DNA of 64,000 nt from an uncultured Pelagibacteraceae bacterium (lineage in GTDB: Bacteria > Pseudomonadota > Alphaproteobacteria > Pelagibacterales > Pelagibacteraceae). A program made the position numbers and the translations under genes. Each line of letters opens with the position of its first letter. Position 1 is the first letter of the stretch. A model generated the notes under the pieces. It was not told the origin of the DNA, did not search any database, and worked only from the letters and a program-made list of their open reading frames with translations. The stretch lies in contig CACOYX010000003.1 in the NCBI GenBank assembly GCA_902631535.1, forward strand, positions 45,285 to 109,284, in the 5' to 3' direction. Positions 42,414-50,595 of the stretch are shown here, one piece after another.

Positions 42414-43115
42414 ATGAATGAAATAACTCAAATAAGAAAATTGAGTTTATGGATATTTTTTATTCCATTGATAGCTATAAATCTTTGTCTTTTTATTTCA
42501 CAAAATCCAGAATTTTTAGAAAATACATTTTTTACTGTTGATCAAATTGGAAGATCAGGATTTTCCATTCCTTATTTAGATGGAAGCTTGTCAATAAGCA
42601 GAGCCTCGAGAACTTTTCCACAATATTTGATTTTTAAACCTGCAATGATATCTACGTCTGTAATTCTTTATCTCTATTGGTCGAACAATAATGATTTAGT
42701 TAATAGGTACAAATTTACTAACATAAACTATAAGTTTAAGACTTTTGGAATTCTTTCAGCTATCCTTTTGGCGGTTCACTCGATTTTTTTAGGCATTAAG
42801 TTTGACATTCAAATTTACAAATTAATGAGAAGAGTGGTTTTACTTTTTTTCATAATTTTTGAGATAATAGCCCAGGGGATATTGGTTTACCATTTTTTTA
42901 AATTGAAAGATAAGTTATCAAGTTTAATTAATAAAAAAGTTTTAATCTTAAAAGCAGTTTTGGTTTTTATTTTATCAACTGTAGCAATTTTAAGCGTGCC
43001 AATACTTATAAATAAAGGCAATACACACTTTAAACATGCTCTGGAATGGAATTATTTTGTAGGTGTTATTACGTTCTATTTATTTACGAGATTATTATGG
43101 AAAAGAACCACATAA
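42414..43115 (+). CDS. Six-span membrane protein, unknown function
   Basis: A 233-residue protein with about six hydrophobic helices (10-28, 74-90, 110-127, 138-157, 178-196, 213-228). The layout has a long exterior loop after helix one, with a polar LDGSLSISRASRT, and a closing HALEWNYFVGVITFYLFTRL before a basic end. It somewhat recalls FRAG1/Sfk1-like proteins, which end with a similar His-x-x-Glu-Trp pattern, but I cannot assign it. It starts 13 bases after the basic-peptide gene, so the two may be co-transcribed. Its stop falls in the stem of the hairpin shared with the candidate RNA. Confidence 0.6.
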   Translation: MNEITQIRKLSLWIFFIPLIAINLCLFISQNPEFLENTFFTVDQIGRSGFSIPYLDGSLSISRASRTFPQYLIFKPAMISTSVILYLYWSNNNDLVNRYKFTNINYKFKTFGILSAILLAVHSIFLGIKFDIQIYKLMRRVVLLFFIIFEIIAQGILVYHFFKLKDKLSSLINKKVLILKAVLVFILSTVAILSVPILINKGNTHFKHALEWNYFVGVITFYLFTRLLWKRTT

Positions 43116-43142
43116 ATTTCTAGGCTTTCGCCCAGAAATTTA
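43113..43142. terminator. Two-sided hairpin at the end of the 233-residue gene and of the candidate RNA
   Basis: TAAATTTCT (43113-43121) pairs with AGAAATTTA (43134-43142), continued by GGC/GCC around a TTTC tetraloop-like turn. The stop codon of the plus-strand gene forms the base of the stem. On the plus strand TTTT follows shortly; on the minus strand the T-run is weak. It could end transcripts from both sides. Confidence 0.55.
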
Positions 43143-43308
43143 GTAGTTTTGGCTCGTCGTTTTAGGCGCTACCGCCAAGCCTTTCCGATGAACTATTCTA
43201 GCGCTACTAGGTTCACCTTTCTGCCCTTTAAGCTTGAACCTCTCGGTTTTTCCTCAATTGGCCAGTTAAGAGTTGCCTCTTAATTACGACTATCTAATCA
43301 TAGTTAAA
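43113..43308 (-). ncRNA. Candidate structured non-coding RNA downstream of mnmA, class unassigned
   Basis: About 195 bases without an open frame and with GC well above the surroundings. On the minus strand it can form a chain of helices: ACTAT/ATAGT, TTAAGAG/CTCTTAA around GCAA, AGGTTCA/TGAACCT, CTAG/CTAG, GGCG-GTAG-CGCC within an outer GGCT/AGCC, and the final AAATTTCT hairpin. A promoter-like pair lies just before it, overlapping the mnmA stop. I looked for RNase P, tmRNA, SRP and 6S landmarks and found none convincing. Strand is inferred from the promoter and 3' hairpin. Confidence 0.55.
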
Positions 43309-43315
43309 AAAAAAT

Positions 43316-43344
43316 GATATCACTTAAAACGAGCAGTGAGTCAA
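43316..43344 (-). promoter_or_regulatory. Promoter-like sequence for the candidate RNA
   Basis: On the minus strand TTGACT (43339-43344, overlapping the mnmA stop codon) and GATATC (43316-43321) are 17 bases apart, predicting a start near 43308, followed by the T-rich and then structured segment. The -35 box is near consensus; the -10 box is weaker. Confidence 0.5.
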
Positions 43345-44480
43345 CATGTTAACTTAGTGGATAAATTTTTATTATAAGTCTTATGTATCCATCCGCCTCC
43401 TAGTACTTTATCCCCAACTGCATCTTCGGAATAAAATACGCAAGCCTGTCCAGGTGAAATGCCTGTTTCTTTGTCCAAAATTTCTACATTTGCAATCGTT
43501 TCTAAAATATTTATTTTAGCTTTCAATAGTCTTCCGGTGGATCTTACTTTTATATTAATAATTTCATTAAATTCTTTTTTAGATCCAAGAATATTTAAAT
43601 CTCTTAATTTGATCTCTTTAACTTCAAGACATTCTTTATTTCCAACTATTATAGTGTTATTACCAGCATCTATATTTACAACATATAACGGGCTGCTACT
43701 TGAAATCTTAATTCCTTTTCTTTGACCAATCGTGTAATTTATAATTCCATCATGCTCGCCTATTTGTTTTCCTTTAAGATCAAGAATTTTCCCAGGCTTA
43801 AAAGACTCCGGTCTAAATTTTTTAATTACAGAAGCATAATCTCCATTAGGCACGAAACAAATATCTTGGCTATCTGGTTTTGTTGCAACATTTAAATTTA
43901 ATTTTTTAGCAATTGCCCTAGTTTCTGATTTATCAATTTCGCCTAAGGGAAATCTTAAATAATCTAATTGCTCTTGAGTAGTGTTAAATAAAAAATAACT
44001 TTGATCTCTATTTTGATCTTTAGCTCTGTACATATGTGCATGGCCATTAGTTTGAACTCTTGAAACATAATGACCAGTTATAAGTGCATCAGCTTTTAAC
44101 TCTTTAGCGTATTTAAATAAATCTCTAAATTTGACTGTTTGATTACATTGTACGCATGGTATAGGCGTTTCACCTGCAGCATAACTATCTATAAATGAGT
44201 CTATCACTTCTGATCTAAATTTTTTTTGATAAAATAAAATTTTATGATTAATATTAATGATCTCTGAAACTCTTTTGGCATCCAAAATATCCTGGCCTGC
44301 ACAACATTGTCTACCTTCTTTTAATTTTTTGCTATCATCGTATAATTTCAATGTTATACCAGTAACGTCATATCCTTCTTTCTTCATTAGCGCTGCTACA
44401 ACAGATGAGTCTACTCCACCAGACATAGCAACAACTACCTTGGTTTCTTTTTTTGGTTTATTAATTCCTAGTGAATTCAT
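43341..44480 (-). CDS. mnmA: tRNA-specific 2-thiouridylase
   Basis: A 379-residue enzyme that thiolates U34 of tRNA-Lys, -Glu and -Gln using ATP and a persulfide relay. It has the PP-loop SGGVDSS (20-26), the nucleophile C112 in [11 protein letters not shown], and the catalytic-persulfide C208 in SQDICFVP. The C-terminal barrel ends with SPGQACVFY and a short tail. Length is normal. It is a single minus-strand gene; downstream on the same strand begins the candidate RNA, whose -35 box overlaps this stop codon. Confidence 0.96.
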   Translation of the reverse strand: MNSLGINKPKKETKVVVAMSGGVDSSVVAALMKKEGYDVTGITLKLYDDSKKLKEGRQCCAGQDILDAKRVSEIININHKILFYQKKFRSEVIDSFIDSYAAGETPIPCVQCNQTVKFRDLFKYAKELKADALITGHYVSRVQTNGHAHMYRAKDQNRDQSYFLFNTTQEQLDYLRFPLGEIDKSETRAIAKKLNLNVATKPDSQDICFVPNGDYASVIKKFRPESFKPGKILDLKGKQIGEHDGIINYTIGQRKGIKISSSSPLYVVNIDAGNNTIIVGNKECLEVKEIKLRDLNILGSKKEFNEIINIKVRSTGRLLKAKINILETIANVEILDKETGISPGQACVFYSEDAVGDKVLGGGWIHKTYNKNLSTKLTC

Positions 44481-44516
44481 TATTTAAGTGTATAATCGAA
44501 AAAAGAGTAATTTTCC

Positions 44517-44696
44517 ATGATGCTTATTGATTTCGAACCAGGGGATTATGTTATAAATCCTTCAAATAAAAATTGGGGAATTGGCCAAGTTCAGTCAATT
44601 ATTGGTAACAAGGTAACAGTGAATTTTGAAAATTACGGTAAAAGAGTAATTAATGTTGAAAATATTAACCTTGAAAAAGTGAAAAATGAATTCTAG
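44517..44696 (+). CDS. DUF3553 small protein
   Basis: A 59-residue protein with the DUF3553 pattern: DFEPGDYVINPSNKNWGIG (5-23), then QVQSIIGNKVTVNFENYGK and a closing IN-V-E strand. It is a small SH3-like beta barrel of the sort found alone or attached to UvrD-like helicases in alphaproteobacteria. Its TAG lies 11 bases inside the cysQ frame, so translation of the two is likely coupled. It starts with two Met codons; either could be used. Confidence 0.8.
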   Translation: MMLIDFEPGDYVINPSNKNWGIGQVQSIIGNKVTVNFENYGKRVINVENINLEKVKNEF

Positions 44697-45465
44697 TGAG
44701 TTAAAAACAATAAGTGAAAATTTGATTAATACTTTCAATGACGCTGGAAGGATATCCATTGACCTTTATAAAAAGGGGTTGAAAATTGAAATTAAAGAGG
44801 ACAGATCTCCGGTAAGTAATGGAGATTTACAGGTTAATGAATTAATCACTAAAAAAATTAAAGAACTTACTCCTAACATACCAATAATTTCAGAGGAAAC
44901 CGTAAATTTAAAAAAAAAAAATAGTGCTAAAATATTTTGGTTAATCGATCCAATTGATGGAACAAAAGAATATATTGCTGGAAAAGATGAATATACTCTT
45001 AATGCTGCATTAGTTATTAACACTGTTCCAGTTCTTGGATTAGTAGGTGTTCCAAAAAAAAATAGACTTTTTTATACCTATGGTTCAGGAGAAAGTTATT
45101 TAATCGAAGATGGTGAAACAAAAAAAATTAGTTGTAGGAAACAGAGTCCAAAAGGAGAAATAGTGGCACTATCTAGTGTAATCAAACCTTCTAATATTAT
45201 TTTAAATAAATTAAAAGAGTTTAATGTTACATCAATTGTTAAAATGGCAAGTTCTTATAAATTTTGTGTGATAGCAACTGGTGAGTTCGATATTTATGCT
45301 GCAAGAGAGAGAGCAAACGAATGGGATTATGCAGCTGGACACGCGGTTGCCCAAAATGCTGGCGCTATTATTAAAACCCTAGATGAAAAACCTTTTTTAT
45401 ATGGTAAAGAGGATTATAAAAATCCCAGTCTATTAATTAGAAGATCAGAAAATTTAAATGATTAA
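44686..45465 (+). CDS. cysQ: 3'(2'),5'-bisphosphate nucleotidase CysQ
   Basis: A 259-residue inositol-monophosphatase-superfamily enzyme. It has E70-E71 in ISEET, DPIDGTKEYI (88-97) binding two metals, and the C-terminal WDYAAGHAV (about 213-221) contacting substrate. The KEYI variant after DGT is characteristic of CysQ rather than inositol phosphatases. It removes the 3' phosphate from PAP or PAPS, relieving inhibition of sulfur and RNA metabolism. It overlaps DUF3553 upstream and a small membrane gene downstream. Confidence 0.88.
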   Translation: MNSSELKTISENLINTFNDAGRISIDLYKKGLKIEIKEDRSPVSNGDLQVNELITKKIKELTPNIPIISEETVNLKKKNSAKIFWLIDPIDGTKEYIAGKDEYTLNAALVINTVPVLGLVGVPKKNRLFYTYGSGESYLIEDGETKKISCRKQSPKGEIVALSSVIKPSNIILNKLKEFNVTSIVKMASSYKFCVIATGEFDIYAARERANEWDYAAGHAVAQNAGAIIKTLDEKPFLYGKEDYKNPSLLIRRSENLND

Positions 45466-45601
45466 AACCATTGCAATAATTGTTTTATCAGTAACTTTTT
45501 TTGGTGTTTTGTTTTTTATTTTAGTTAGAAATGCTCTTAAAAGGAAAATTGATATTTTAGTAGAAGAAGAGAAAAAGAAAAAATCAAATAATCTTGATTA
45601 A
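45458..45601 (+). CDS. Small single-span membrane protein
   Basis: A 47-residue frame with one N-terminal hydrophobic helix (IAIIVLSVTFFGVLFFILV, 5-23) and a basic then Glu/Lys-rich tail. The ATG overlaps the cysQ stop by 8 bases and the 3' end overlaps the convergent recX gene by 18. There is no separate ribosome site, but coupling to cysQ would suffice. No family recognised; membrane-like composition in such a short frame supports it only moderately. Confidence 0.5.
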   Translation: MIKTIAIIVLSVTFFGVLFFILVRNALKRKIDILVEEEKKKKSNNLD

Positions 45602-46144
45602 TTTATTAAATTCTGTTTTTTCCAAATCTAAAACTCTTTTTGATAATTCAAAAGTAAAGCCACTTCTTGCTAAAATACCCATATCTTTTTTATAAAATAA
45701 TTCTCTATTATCTTCAGGTCTAAGTGGGCCAATTCTTCTCCTTTTACATAACTTTAAAGCTGAGACAAAATCTGGTTCGATTTCATCCTCCTTGATCTTA
45801 TCAATACTTTGTTTAATAAATTTACTATCAATTCCTTTATTTCTTAATGATTGATTAATTTTATTTAATGAATAACCTCTTCTTAAAAACATTCTTGCTT
45901 TAGAGTCAGAATACATCTCGTCATTTAAAATTTTATTTTTCTCAAGATTTGAAATAATTTCGTCTATAATTGATGTAACTTCTTTTTTTGATTTAGTGCC
46001 CTTAATTTTAGTTAAGTATTTTTTTAATAGATAAACTTTTAATTGTTGTTTTGAAGGATTATATTTTTCTAAATATGAATAAGCTAGATCTTTAAGATTT
46101 GTAGTTAAATCTTCAAAATCACTTTTATTAACTATGGGATTCAT
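45584..46144 (-). CDS. recX: RecX-family regulatory protein
   Basis: A 186-residue helical protein with the tandem three-helix repeats of RecX: LAYSYLEKYNPSKQQLKVYLLKK at the front, ILNDEMYSDSKARMFLRRGYSLNKINQSLRNKGID in the middle (shortened here to DSKARMFLRRGYS), then GFTFELSKRVL at the end. RecX caps and inhibits RecA filaments. It is longer and more divergent than enteric RecX, as usual in alphaproteobacteria. Single gene, not next to recA. Confidence 0.75.
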   Translation of the reverse strand: MNPIVNKSDFEDLTTNLKDLAYSYLEKYNPSKQQLKVYLLKKYLTKIKGTKSKKEVTSIIDEIISNLEKNKILNDEMYSDSKARMFLRRGYSLNKINQSLRNKGIDSKFIKQSIDKIKEDEIEPDFVSALKLCKRRRIGPLRPEDNRELFYKKDMGILARSGFTFELSKRVLDLEKTEFNKLIKII

Positions 46145-46170
46145 TTGGCTAATATACTATATTATTTTTC

Positions 46171-46641
46171 ATGATAAATAATTTATTGTCTTTATTAACT
46201 TATGAAAATATTTATTTAGTCGCTAACTGGGGAGTAATACCTTTTTGGCTATTATTAATTTTTATTCCCAATCATCAGATTACAAATTTTCTTACTCAGT
46301 CAGTTATTGCTCCTTTTCTATTGGCAGTAGGTTATTCTTATTTATCTTATTTTATTTATCAAAATGGAGAAATTTTTGATGGCTTTGAATTATACTCTGG
46401 GTTAGATGGACTTTATTCAATGTTCTCTAATGAAGCTTTGTTATTAATTTTTTGGCTACACTTTTTAGCTATCAGTTTATTTGCTGGTTCATGGATAGTA
46501 AGAGATAGTAAGAGATACTTTATTCCTAAGGTGATTACTATTCCTTCTTTAATTTTAACTTATTTTACAGGCCCAATAGGATTAGTTATCTATTGGTTTT
46601 TTAGAATTTTCTTTGCTAAAAAAATTAGCTTTAATGATTAA
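46171..46641 (+). CDS. ABA4-like (DUF4281) membrane protein
   Basis: A 156-residue protein with four spans and the ABA4-like family pattern: an opening NWGVIPFWLLLIFIP (19-33), the loop FSNEALLLIFWLHFLAISLFAGSWIVRDSKR (represented by FWLHFLAISLFAG), and a closing GPIGLVIYWFFR. In plants ABA4 relates to neoxanthin formation; in bacteria the role is unknown but often tied to carotenoid-bearing organisms. It overlaps the next gene by 8 bases. Confidence 0.7.
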   Translation: MINNLLSLLTYENIYLVANWGVIPFWLLLIFIPNHQITNFLTQSVIAPFLLAVGYSYLSYFIYQNGEIFDGFELYSGLDGLYSMFSNEALLLIFWLHFLAISLFAGSWIVRDSKRYFIPKVITIPSLILTYFTGPIGLVIYWFFRIFFAKKISFND

Positions 46642-47221
46642 GCCTTTTGAATTTTATTTTGATTTTGTAAGTCCATATTCTTTTTTAGCCCATAAGGAAA
46701 TAAGAAAAATTGAGGAAAAAGAGGGAATTAAAATAAAGTATAATCCAATACTTTTAGGTGGGTTGCATAATTTGCATGGAATTAAAGCTCCCGCTTTTAT
46801 ACCTGCAAAAGCAAGGCATATGATAAGAGATTGCAAGCTAATAGCTGAAAGAAATAGTGTAAAATTTAAATTTAATTCCTATTTTCCCATTCGTAGCTTA
46901 AATTTAATGCGTGGAGTTTTGGTAGCTGAAGAAGACAATATCAAAAGTTATTACATCGATGTTATCTTTAATACCATTTGGCAAGATGGTTTAAATATGA
47001 ATGATGAAATAGTAATTCAAAAAGTATTAAAAAATTTAAATGTAAATCCTAAAACATTTTCATTGAGATCAACTTCTTCATTAATTAAAGACTCTCTTAG
47101 AAAAAAAACTAGCGATGCTTATGAAAAAGGAATATTTGGTGCACCAACATTTGTTGCGAATAATAAGATTTTTTGGGGCCAAGACAGAATTGAGTTTGCT
47201 TTAAAAGAAGCTAGAAAATAA
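46634..47221 (+). CDS. 2-hydroxychromene-2-carboxylate isomerase family protein (DsbA-like, kappa-GST)
   Basis: A 195-residue thioredoxin-fold protein of the HccA/kappa-GST group. FYFDFVSPYSFLAHKE (7-22) carries the glutathione-activating serine S13 in place of the DsbA CxxC, and GIFGAPTFVANN with a WGQDR box closes the fold. It would isomerise aromatic intermediates or conjugate glutathione. The frame extends seven codons upstream, but the ATG at 46634, overlapping the ABA4-like stop, fits the family start. Confidence 0.82.
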   Translation: MIKPFEFYFDFVSPYSFLAHKEIRKIEEKEGIKIKYNPILLGGLHNLHGIKAPAFIPAKARHMIRDCKLIAERNSVKFKFNSYFPIRSLNLMRGVLVAEEDNIKSYYIDVIFNTIWQDGLNMNDEIVIQKVLKNLNVNPKTFSLRSTSSLIKDSLRKKTSDAYEKGIFGAPTFVANNKIFWGQDRIEFALKEARK

Positions 47222-47223
47222 TT

Positions 47224-47622
47224 TTATTTTTTTGCTTTACTTATAATTTTAAGACCACTTTTTTTTAAAGCATCAAACCCACCATCAACATGAGCCACAT
47301 TATTAAAACCCATGTCCATTAATGATTTTGCTGCTAAAGCTGATCTTAATCCAAGCGCACAAAATAATACCATTTTTTTTACCTCTTTAATCTTATTAGC
47401 TTGATAGTAAGTACTTTCCGGGTCGAGCCAAAACTCTAACATTCCTCTAGGTATATGTTTAGAATTCTCAATAGTTCCCTCCTTCCAAATTTCTCGAATA
47501 TCCCTTACATCAATCAAAGTTATTTCATCTTTTTCTAAAAGTCTTTTTACTTCACTAGAATTTAAGGTTTTAATGCTTTTAAGTGCATCTTCTACAAGTG
47601 ATTGAGATGATTTTATGTTCAT
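47224..47622 (-). CDS. Rhodanese-domain protein
   Basis: A 132-residue single rhodanese domain. The CH2A-like LIDVRDIREIWKEGTIENSKHIPRG (written here as DVRDIREIWKEG and SKHIPRG) leads to the active loop C88-A-L-G-L-R in LFCALGLRSA. C88 can carry a persulfide. An extra 20-residue N-terminal helix precedes the domain. It probably relays sulfur or detoxifies reactive sulfur species. Its stop lies two bases from that of the convergent HccA-like gene. Confidence 0.88.
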   Translation of the reverse strand: MNIKSSQSLVEDALKSIKTLNSSEVKRLLEKDEITLIDVRDIREIWKEGTIENSKHIPRGMLEFWLDPESTYYQANKIKEVKKMVLFCALGLRSALAAKSLMDMGFNNVAHVDGGFDALKKSGLKIISKAKK

Positions 47623-47660
47623 AGAACTAGAATATAAACTAATATATACAATTAATCATA

Positions 47661-48674
47661 ATGAAAAAAATTAAAAATACACGAAAAACTAATTTTTTTA
47701 AAAAAATTTTTATAAAATTTTGTAGAATGCTTGGTTATGAAATAATTGATCAATCTAATTTTAGGTCTACAACTTTAAACAAGGATTTAAATGCAACTTT
47801 AAGTATCCAAGGGGAAAAATCTATTACTATTCCCTTAGGTCAAATTGATATTAAAAATAAAATAAACAATCTTAGAGTAATTGTAAGAACTTGTACCTCA
47901 GAACTAATAATGGATCAAAATAAAAGAAGAATATTCGATGAGGAAAAAAATGAATACACTTTCAGAGCCTTAAGATCATTAATAAAATCGATTAATAAAG
48001 CTTCTTTGATATTTAAAGATGTTAAGTTTAATCTAATAGTCACCGACACCAACTCTCCAAAAGAAGATATAGATAAAATTAAAGAAATATTAAATAAATC
48101 CAATATTGAAAATAATTTTAAATCAATTGATCTTGATAGTTTTAAAAATAAAATAAAATCAGGTTATTCTAAAGCAAAATTTTCCAATATGGCAAATTTT
48201 TACTCTTCCTTGATGATTGCTAAGGAAGAAAACGATGATCTTTTTTATTTTGTAGAGGATGATTATTTACATTCAGAGGATGCAATTACAGAAATGATTT
48301 TTGCTTATGAAAAGTTTAATACAATTTTTTCTAGAGACTTAGTTTTACTACCATCAGATTATCCCTATTTATACACTAAAGATGAAGCAACAAAAATTTA
48401 TTTAGGTGAGAAATATCATTGGAGATTAGTTTCTGAAAGTTTAGTAACTTTTATGACTAGTAAAAAAATAATAGATGAGAATTACAATAATTTAGAAAAG
48501 ATGGGTATTGAGTGGATCGATCCTTGGGAAAAACCTTTACATAATATTTATGATGTAAATCCGTGCTTATCTCCTATTCCTTCTTTAGCAGTTCATTGTG
48601 CTAATATTAACTCTGTTTTTGGAATTTCACCTTTTGTCGACTTAAAAGAACTTTGGGAAAAAAATAAGGATTAA
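47661..48674 (+). CDS. Glycosyltransferase-like protein
   Basis: A 337-residue protein with a basic N-terminus and a GT-A-like domain. Features are LRVIVRTCTSE near residue 74, INLIV-TDTNSP-type strand at 120-135, and the acidic motif YFVEDDYLHS (about 195-204), where the DD pair would bind a metal and nucleotide sugar. LLPSDYPYLYT and a C-terminal HCANINSVFG follow. It likely modifies a surface polysaccharide. It ends in a strong terminator shared with amtB. Confidence 0.65.
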   Translation: MKKIKNTRKTNFFKKIFIKFCRMLGYEIIDQSNFRSTTLNKDLNATLSIQGEKSITIPLGQIDIKNKINNLRVIVRTCTSELIMDQNKRRIFDEEKNEYTFRALRSLIKSINKASLIFKDVKFNLIVTDTNSPKEDIDKIKEILNKSNIENNFKSIDLDSFKNKIKSGYSKAKFSNMANFYSSLMIAKEENDDLFYFVEDDYLHSEDAITEMIFAYEKFNTIFSRDLVLLPSDYPYLYTKDEATKIYLGEKYHWRLVSESLVTFMTSKKIIDENYNNLEKMGIEWIDPWEKPLHNIYDVNPCLSPIPSLAVHCANINSVFGISPFVDLKELWEKNKD

Positions 48675-48682
48675 CAAATAAA

Positions 48683-48711
48683 AAGGCCCGATTTCTCGGG
48701 CCTTATTTTTT
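48683..48711. terminator. Bidirectional terminator between the glycosyltransferase and amtB
   Basis: AAGGCCCG (48683-48690) pairs perfectly with CGGGCCTT (48697-48704) around ATTTCT, with A-rich DNA on the left and TATTTTTT on the right. Both convergent genes, the plus-strand glycosyltransferase and minus-strand amtB, end within 20 bases, so it can serve both. Confidence 0.88.
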
Positions 48712-48729
48712 CTAACGAGGGGGTTAGAA

Positions 48730-50019
48730 TTAGTCTCTAATTGAGTATGCTGTAACTCCTATTTCAGCTTTATCTGTACCTTGTTTTTCTGCTGCCTTAC
48801 TTATTCTTAGTCCAACAGTTGTTTTCAGCGCTGTGAACAAAGCGTATGAAAGTACAAAACTAAAAGCACAAACTGAAATTGTTCCAATTAATTGTGTTCC
48901 AAAAGATGTCTCTGAGTTACTTACTGGTACAACTAATGTTCCAAAAATTCCAGCAAACATGTGAACAGGAATAGCTCCTACTACATCGTCTAAACCAAAA
49001 CTTTCTAACATTTTTGTTCCAAAGTACATTATCAAAGCACCTATAGAACCGATTACAATTGCTAAACCAGGTGTTGGTGCTAATGGTTCAGCAGTAATTG
49101 CTACTAGTCCTGCAAGTGCACCATTTAACATCATAATGATATCTGTTTTTCCACCAATCAATCTAGTCACCACTGCACCGGTTACAGTTCCAGCAGCTCC
49201 TGCTAAATGTGTATTAACTGCAATTTTTGAAATTGCATTAACATCATCAAAAGTTCCCATTGCTAATTGGCTAAATCCATTAAAACCAAACCAGCCAAAC
49301 CATAAAAGGAAAGTACCTAAAGTCACAAGTGGAATACTTGAAGCTGCAAATGGTACCATCACTCTTTTACCACCGCTTGAAGTAAATCTTCCTTCTCTAG
49401 CTCCTAAAACTATTATTCCAGCTAAAGCAGCTGCTCCACCGCATGCGTGAACAATTGTTGAACCAGCAAAATCAGAAAAGCCAGCGGCACTTAACCAACC
49501 GCCTCCCCATTGCCAACCCATGGATATTGGATAAATTAATCCAGACATAACTACTGCGAAAGCAAAGAAAGGCCAGATCTTTATTCTCTCAGCTACAGCA
49601 CCAGATACGATTGAAACTGTGGCACAAACAAACATTGTTTGAAAAAACCAATCAGAACTATCCGAATAACCTGTTCCTACCTCTGATCCGTCGCTCCAAA
49701 TTGAAAATGATCCAATGTAACCTCCTTCGGGAACTCCATAAGCAATATTATAACCGAATAAAAAGAATATAATCGAGCAAATGGCAAATTTACCTATATT
49801 TTTCGCGCCAATTGTCGATACACTTTTAGTGGTAACTAAACCACTCTCAAGCATACAAAAACCAGCTGCCATAAATGCTACAAGAACACCTCCGATATAA
49901 AATCCTAAAGAATTAAAAATGTATTGTCCCTCTTGAGACATAGTGCTTTCCGCGAAACTGTTAGAGCTCGCGAGTAGAGCAAAAATACAACTTAAAAAAA
50001 ATAAAGTTATTTTTTTCAT
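48730..50019 (-). CDS. amtB: Ammonium transporter
   Basis: A 429-residue Amt protein with a signal peptide (MKKITLFFLSCIFALLASSNSFA) and 11 spans. Hallmarks include AGFCMLESGLV in span one, GGWLSAAGFSDFAGSTIVHACGGAAALAG with the first pore histidine (shown as STIVHACGG), and VPVHMFAG-type IPVHMFAGIFG with the second. It imports ammonium. GGAGG (plus-strand CCTCC at 50027-50031) lies 7-8 bases before the ATG, one of the few strong ribosome sites here. No glnK is adjacent, which is usual for SAR11. Confidence 0.95.
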   Translation of the reverse strand: MKKITLFFLSCIFALLASSNSFAESTMSQEGQYIFNSLGFYIGGVLVAFMAAGFCMLESGLVTTKSVSTIGAKNIGKFAICSIIFFLFGYNIAYGVPEGGYIGSFSIWSDGSEVGTGYSDSSDWFFQTMFVCATVSIVSGAVAERIKIWPFFAFAVVMSGLIYPISMGWQWGGGWLSAAGFSDFAGSTIVHACGGAAALAGIIVLGAREGRFTSSGGKRVMVPFAASSIPLVTLGTFLLWFGWFGFNGFSQLAMGTFDDVNAISKIAVNTHLAGAAGTVTGAVVTRLIGGKTDIIMMLNGALAGLVAITAEPLAPTPGLAIVIGSIGALIMYFGTKMLESFGLDDVVGAIPVHMFAGIFGTLVVPVSNSETSFGTQLIGTISVCAFSFVLSYALFTALKTTVGLRISKAAEKQGTDKAEIGVTAYSIRD

Positions 50020-50122
50020 AATTTTACCTCCATTAATTAATTTTTTTAAAATCTTTTACTTTGAATTAATTTTTAGAAGTAACGATATGACGTGGATTTA
50101 GCTATGCAGTTTTTGCAAGTAG

Positions 50123-50157
50123 TTAGCCCCTATTTGAGATTATCAAATAAGGGCTAA
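50123..50157. other. Long hairpin between HU and amtB
   Basis: TTAGCCC (50123-50129) pairs with GGGCTAA (50151-50157) and TATTTGA (131-137) with TCAAATA (143-149), with one mismatch and a GATTA loop. It stands 15 bases after the hup stop, so it probably ends the hup transcript, although no T-run follows on the minus strand. Alternatively it is a leader element for amtB. Confidence 0.6.
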
Positions 50158-50172
50158 ATAAACGTTTAAAGC

Positions 50173-50448
50173 CTATCGATTAAACATTTCTTTTAAGCTT
50201 TTAGCAGGTAAAAACTTTACTTTTTGTGATGCAGCGATTTGAATTGACTCACCTGTTCTAGGATTTCTTCCTACTCTAGCTTTTCTCTTTGCTACTTTAT
50301 AAGTACCAAAGCCAGCTATTTTAACAGTATCGTCATTTTTCAAAGCATCTAAAATAATTGTCGTTATTGAGTCAAAAGTTCTTTCAGCATCAGCTTTACT
50401 TTGACCCAAAGTTGACGATATTTTTGCTACTAGTTGTTTTTTATTCAT
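50173..50448 (-). CDS. hup: HU-family histone-like DNA-binding protein
   Basis: The 91 residues are canonical for HU. MNKKQLVAKISSTLGQSKADAERTF forms the dimerising helices, and the beta-arm GFGTYKVAKRKARVGRNPRTGE contains the conserved RNPRTG (shown as RVGRNPRTG) that intercalates DNA. It compacts the nucleoid as a dimer. AAGGGGC precedes the ATG. Its upstream region contains a large inverted repeat with a perfect 14-base palindrome. Confidence 0.95.
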   Translation of the reverse strand: MNKKQLVAKISSTLGQSKADAERTFDSITTIILDALKNDDTVKIAGFGTYKVAKRKARVGRNPRTGESIQIAASQKVKFLPAKSLKEMFNR

Positions 50449-50492
50449 TTAGTGCCCCTTTTTTGGTTATTTTCTAATCTGCAGAAAAACCT

Positions 50493-50570
50493 AATAAAAT
50501 CAATGTTTTTTTGGTGTTTCACGTAAATGTTAACACAATATATTGTGCCTCAAAAAGTATTGATTTTATT
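50493..50570. repeat. Imperfect inverted repeat centred on a 14-base palindrome, upstream of hup
   Basis: AATAAAATCAAT at 50493-50504 recurs inverted as ATTGATTTTATT at 50559-50570, with partial pairing extended by TTTTTTTG/CAAAAAG. Between them CACAATATATTGTG (50534-50547) is a perfect palindrome. Each arm contains TTGATT facing outward, usable as a -35 box; on the plus strand TTGATT-17-TTATAA is well formed. It lies in the 147 bases between hup and rseP and could be an operator. Confidence 0.6.
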
Positions 50571-50595
50571 GACTTTTTTGGCTTATAAAAGTGGC

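Noticed and set aside
43113..43308. 6S RNA or tmRNA identity for the structured region, prompted by a GCCTAAAACGACGA stretch
   Set aside because: The stretch loosely resembles part of enterobacterial 6S RNA and the tmRNA tag region, but no closing stem with central bubble fits, and no tag frame ends in Ala-Ala or T-arm is present.
43113..43308. RNase P or SRP RNA for the same region
   Set aside because: The conserved GAGGAAAGTCC and ACAGAA cores of RNase P and the GGTCCGGAAGGAAGC loop of SRP RNA are absent.
50096..50122. Possible NtrC-like operator (TGCAGTTTTTGCA) upstream of amtB
   Set aside because: The half-sites are too short and the spacing does not match the known NtrC consensus; it may be chance in AT-rich DNA.
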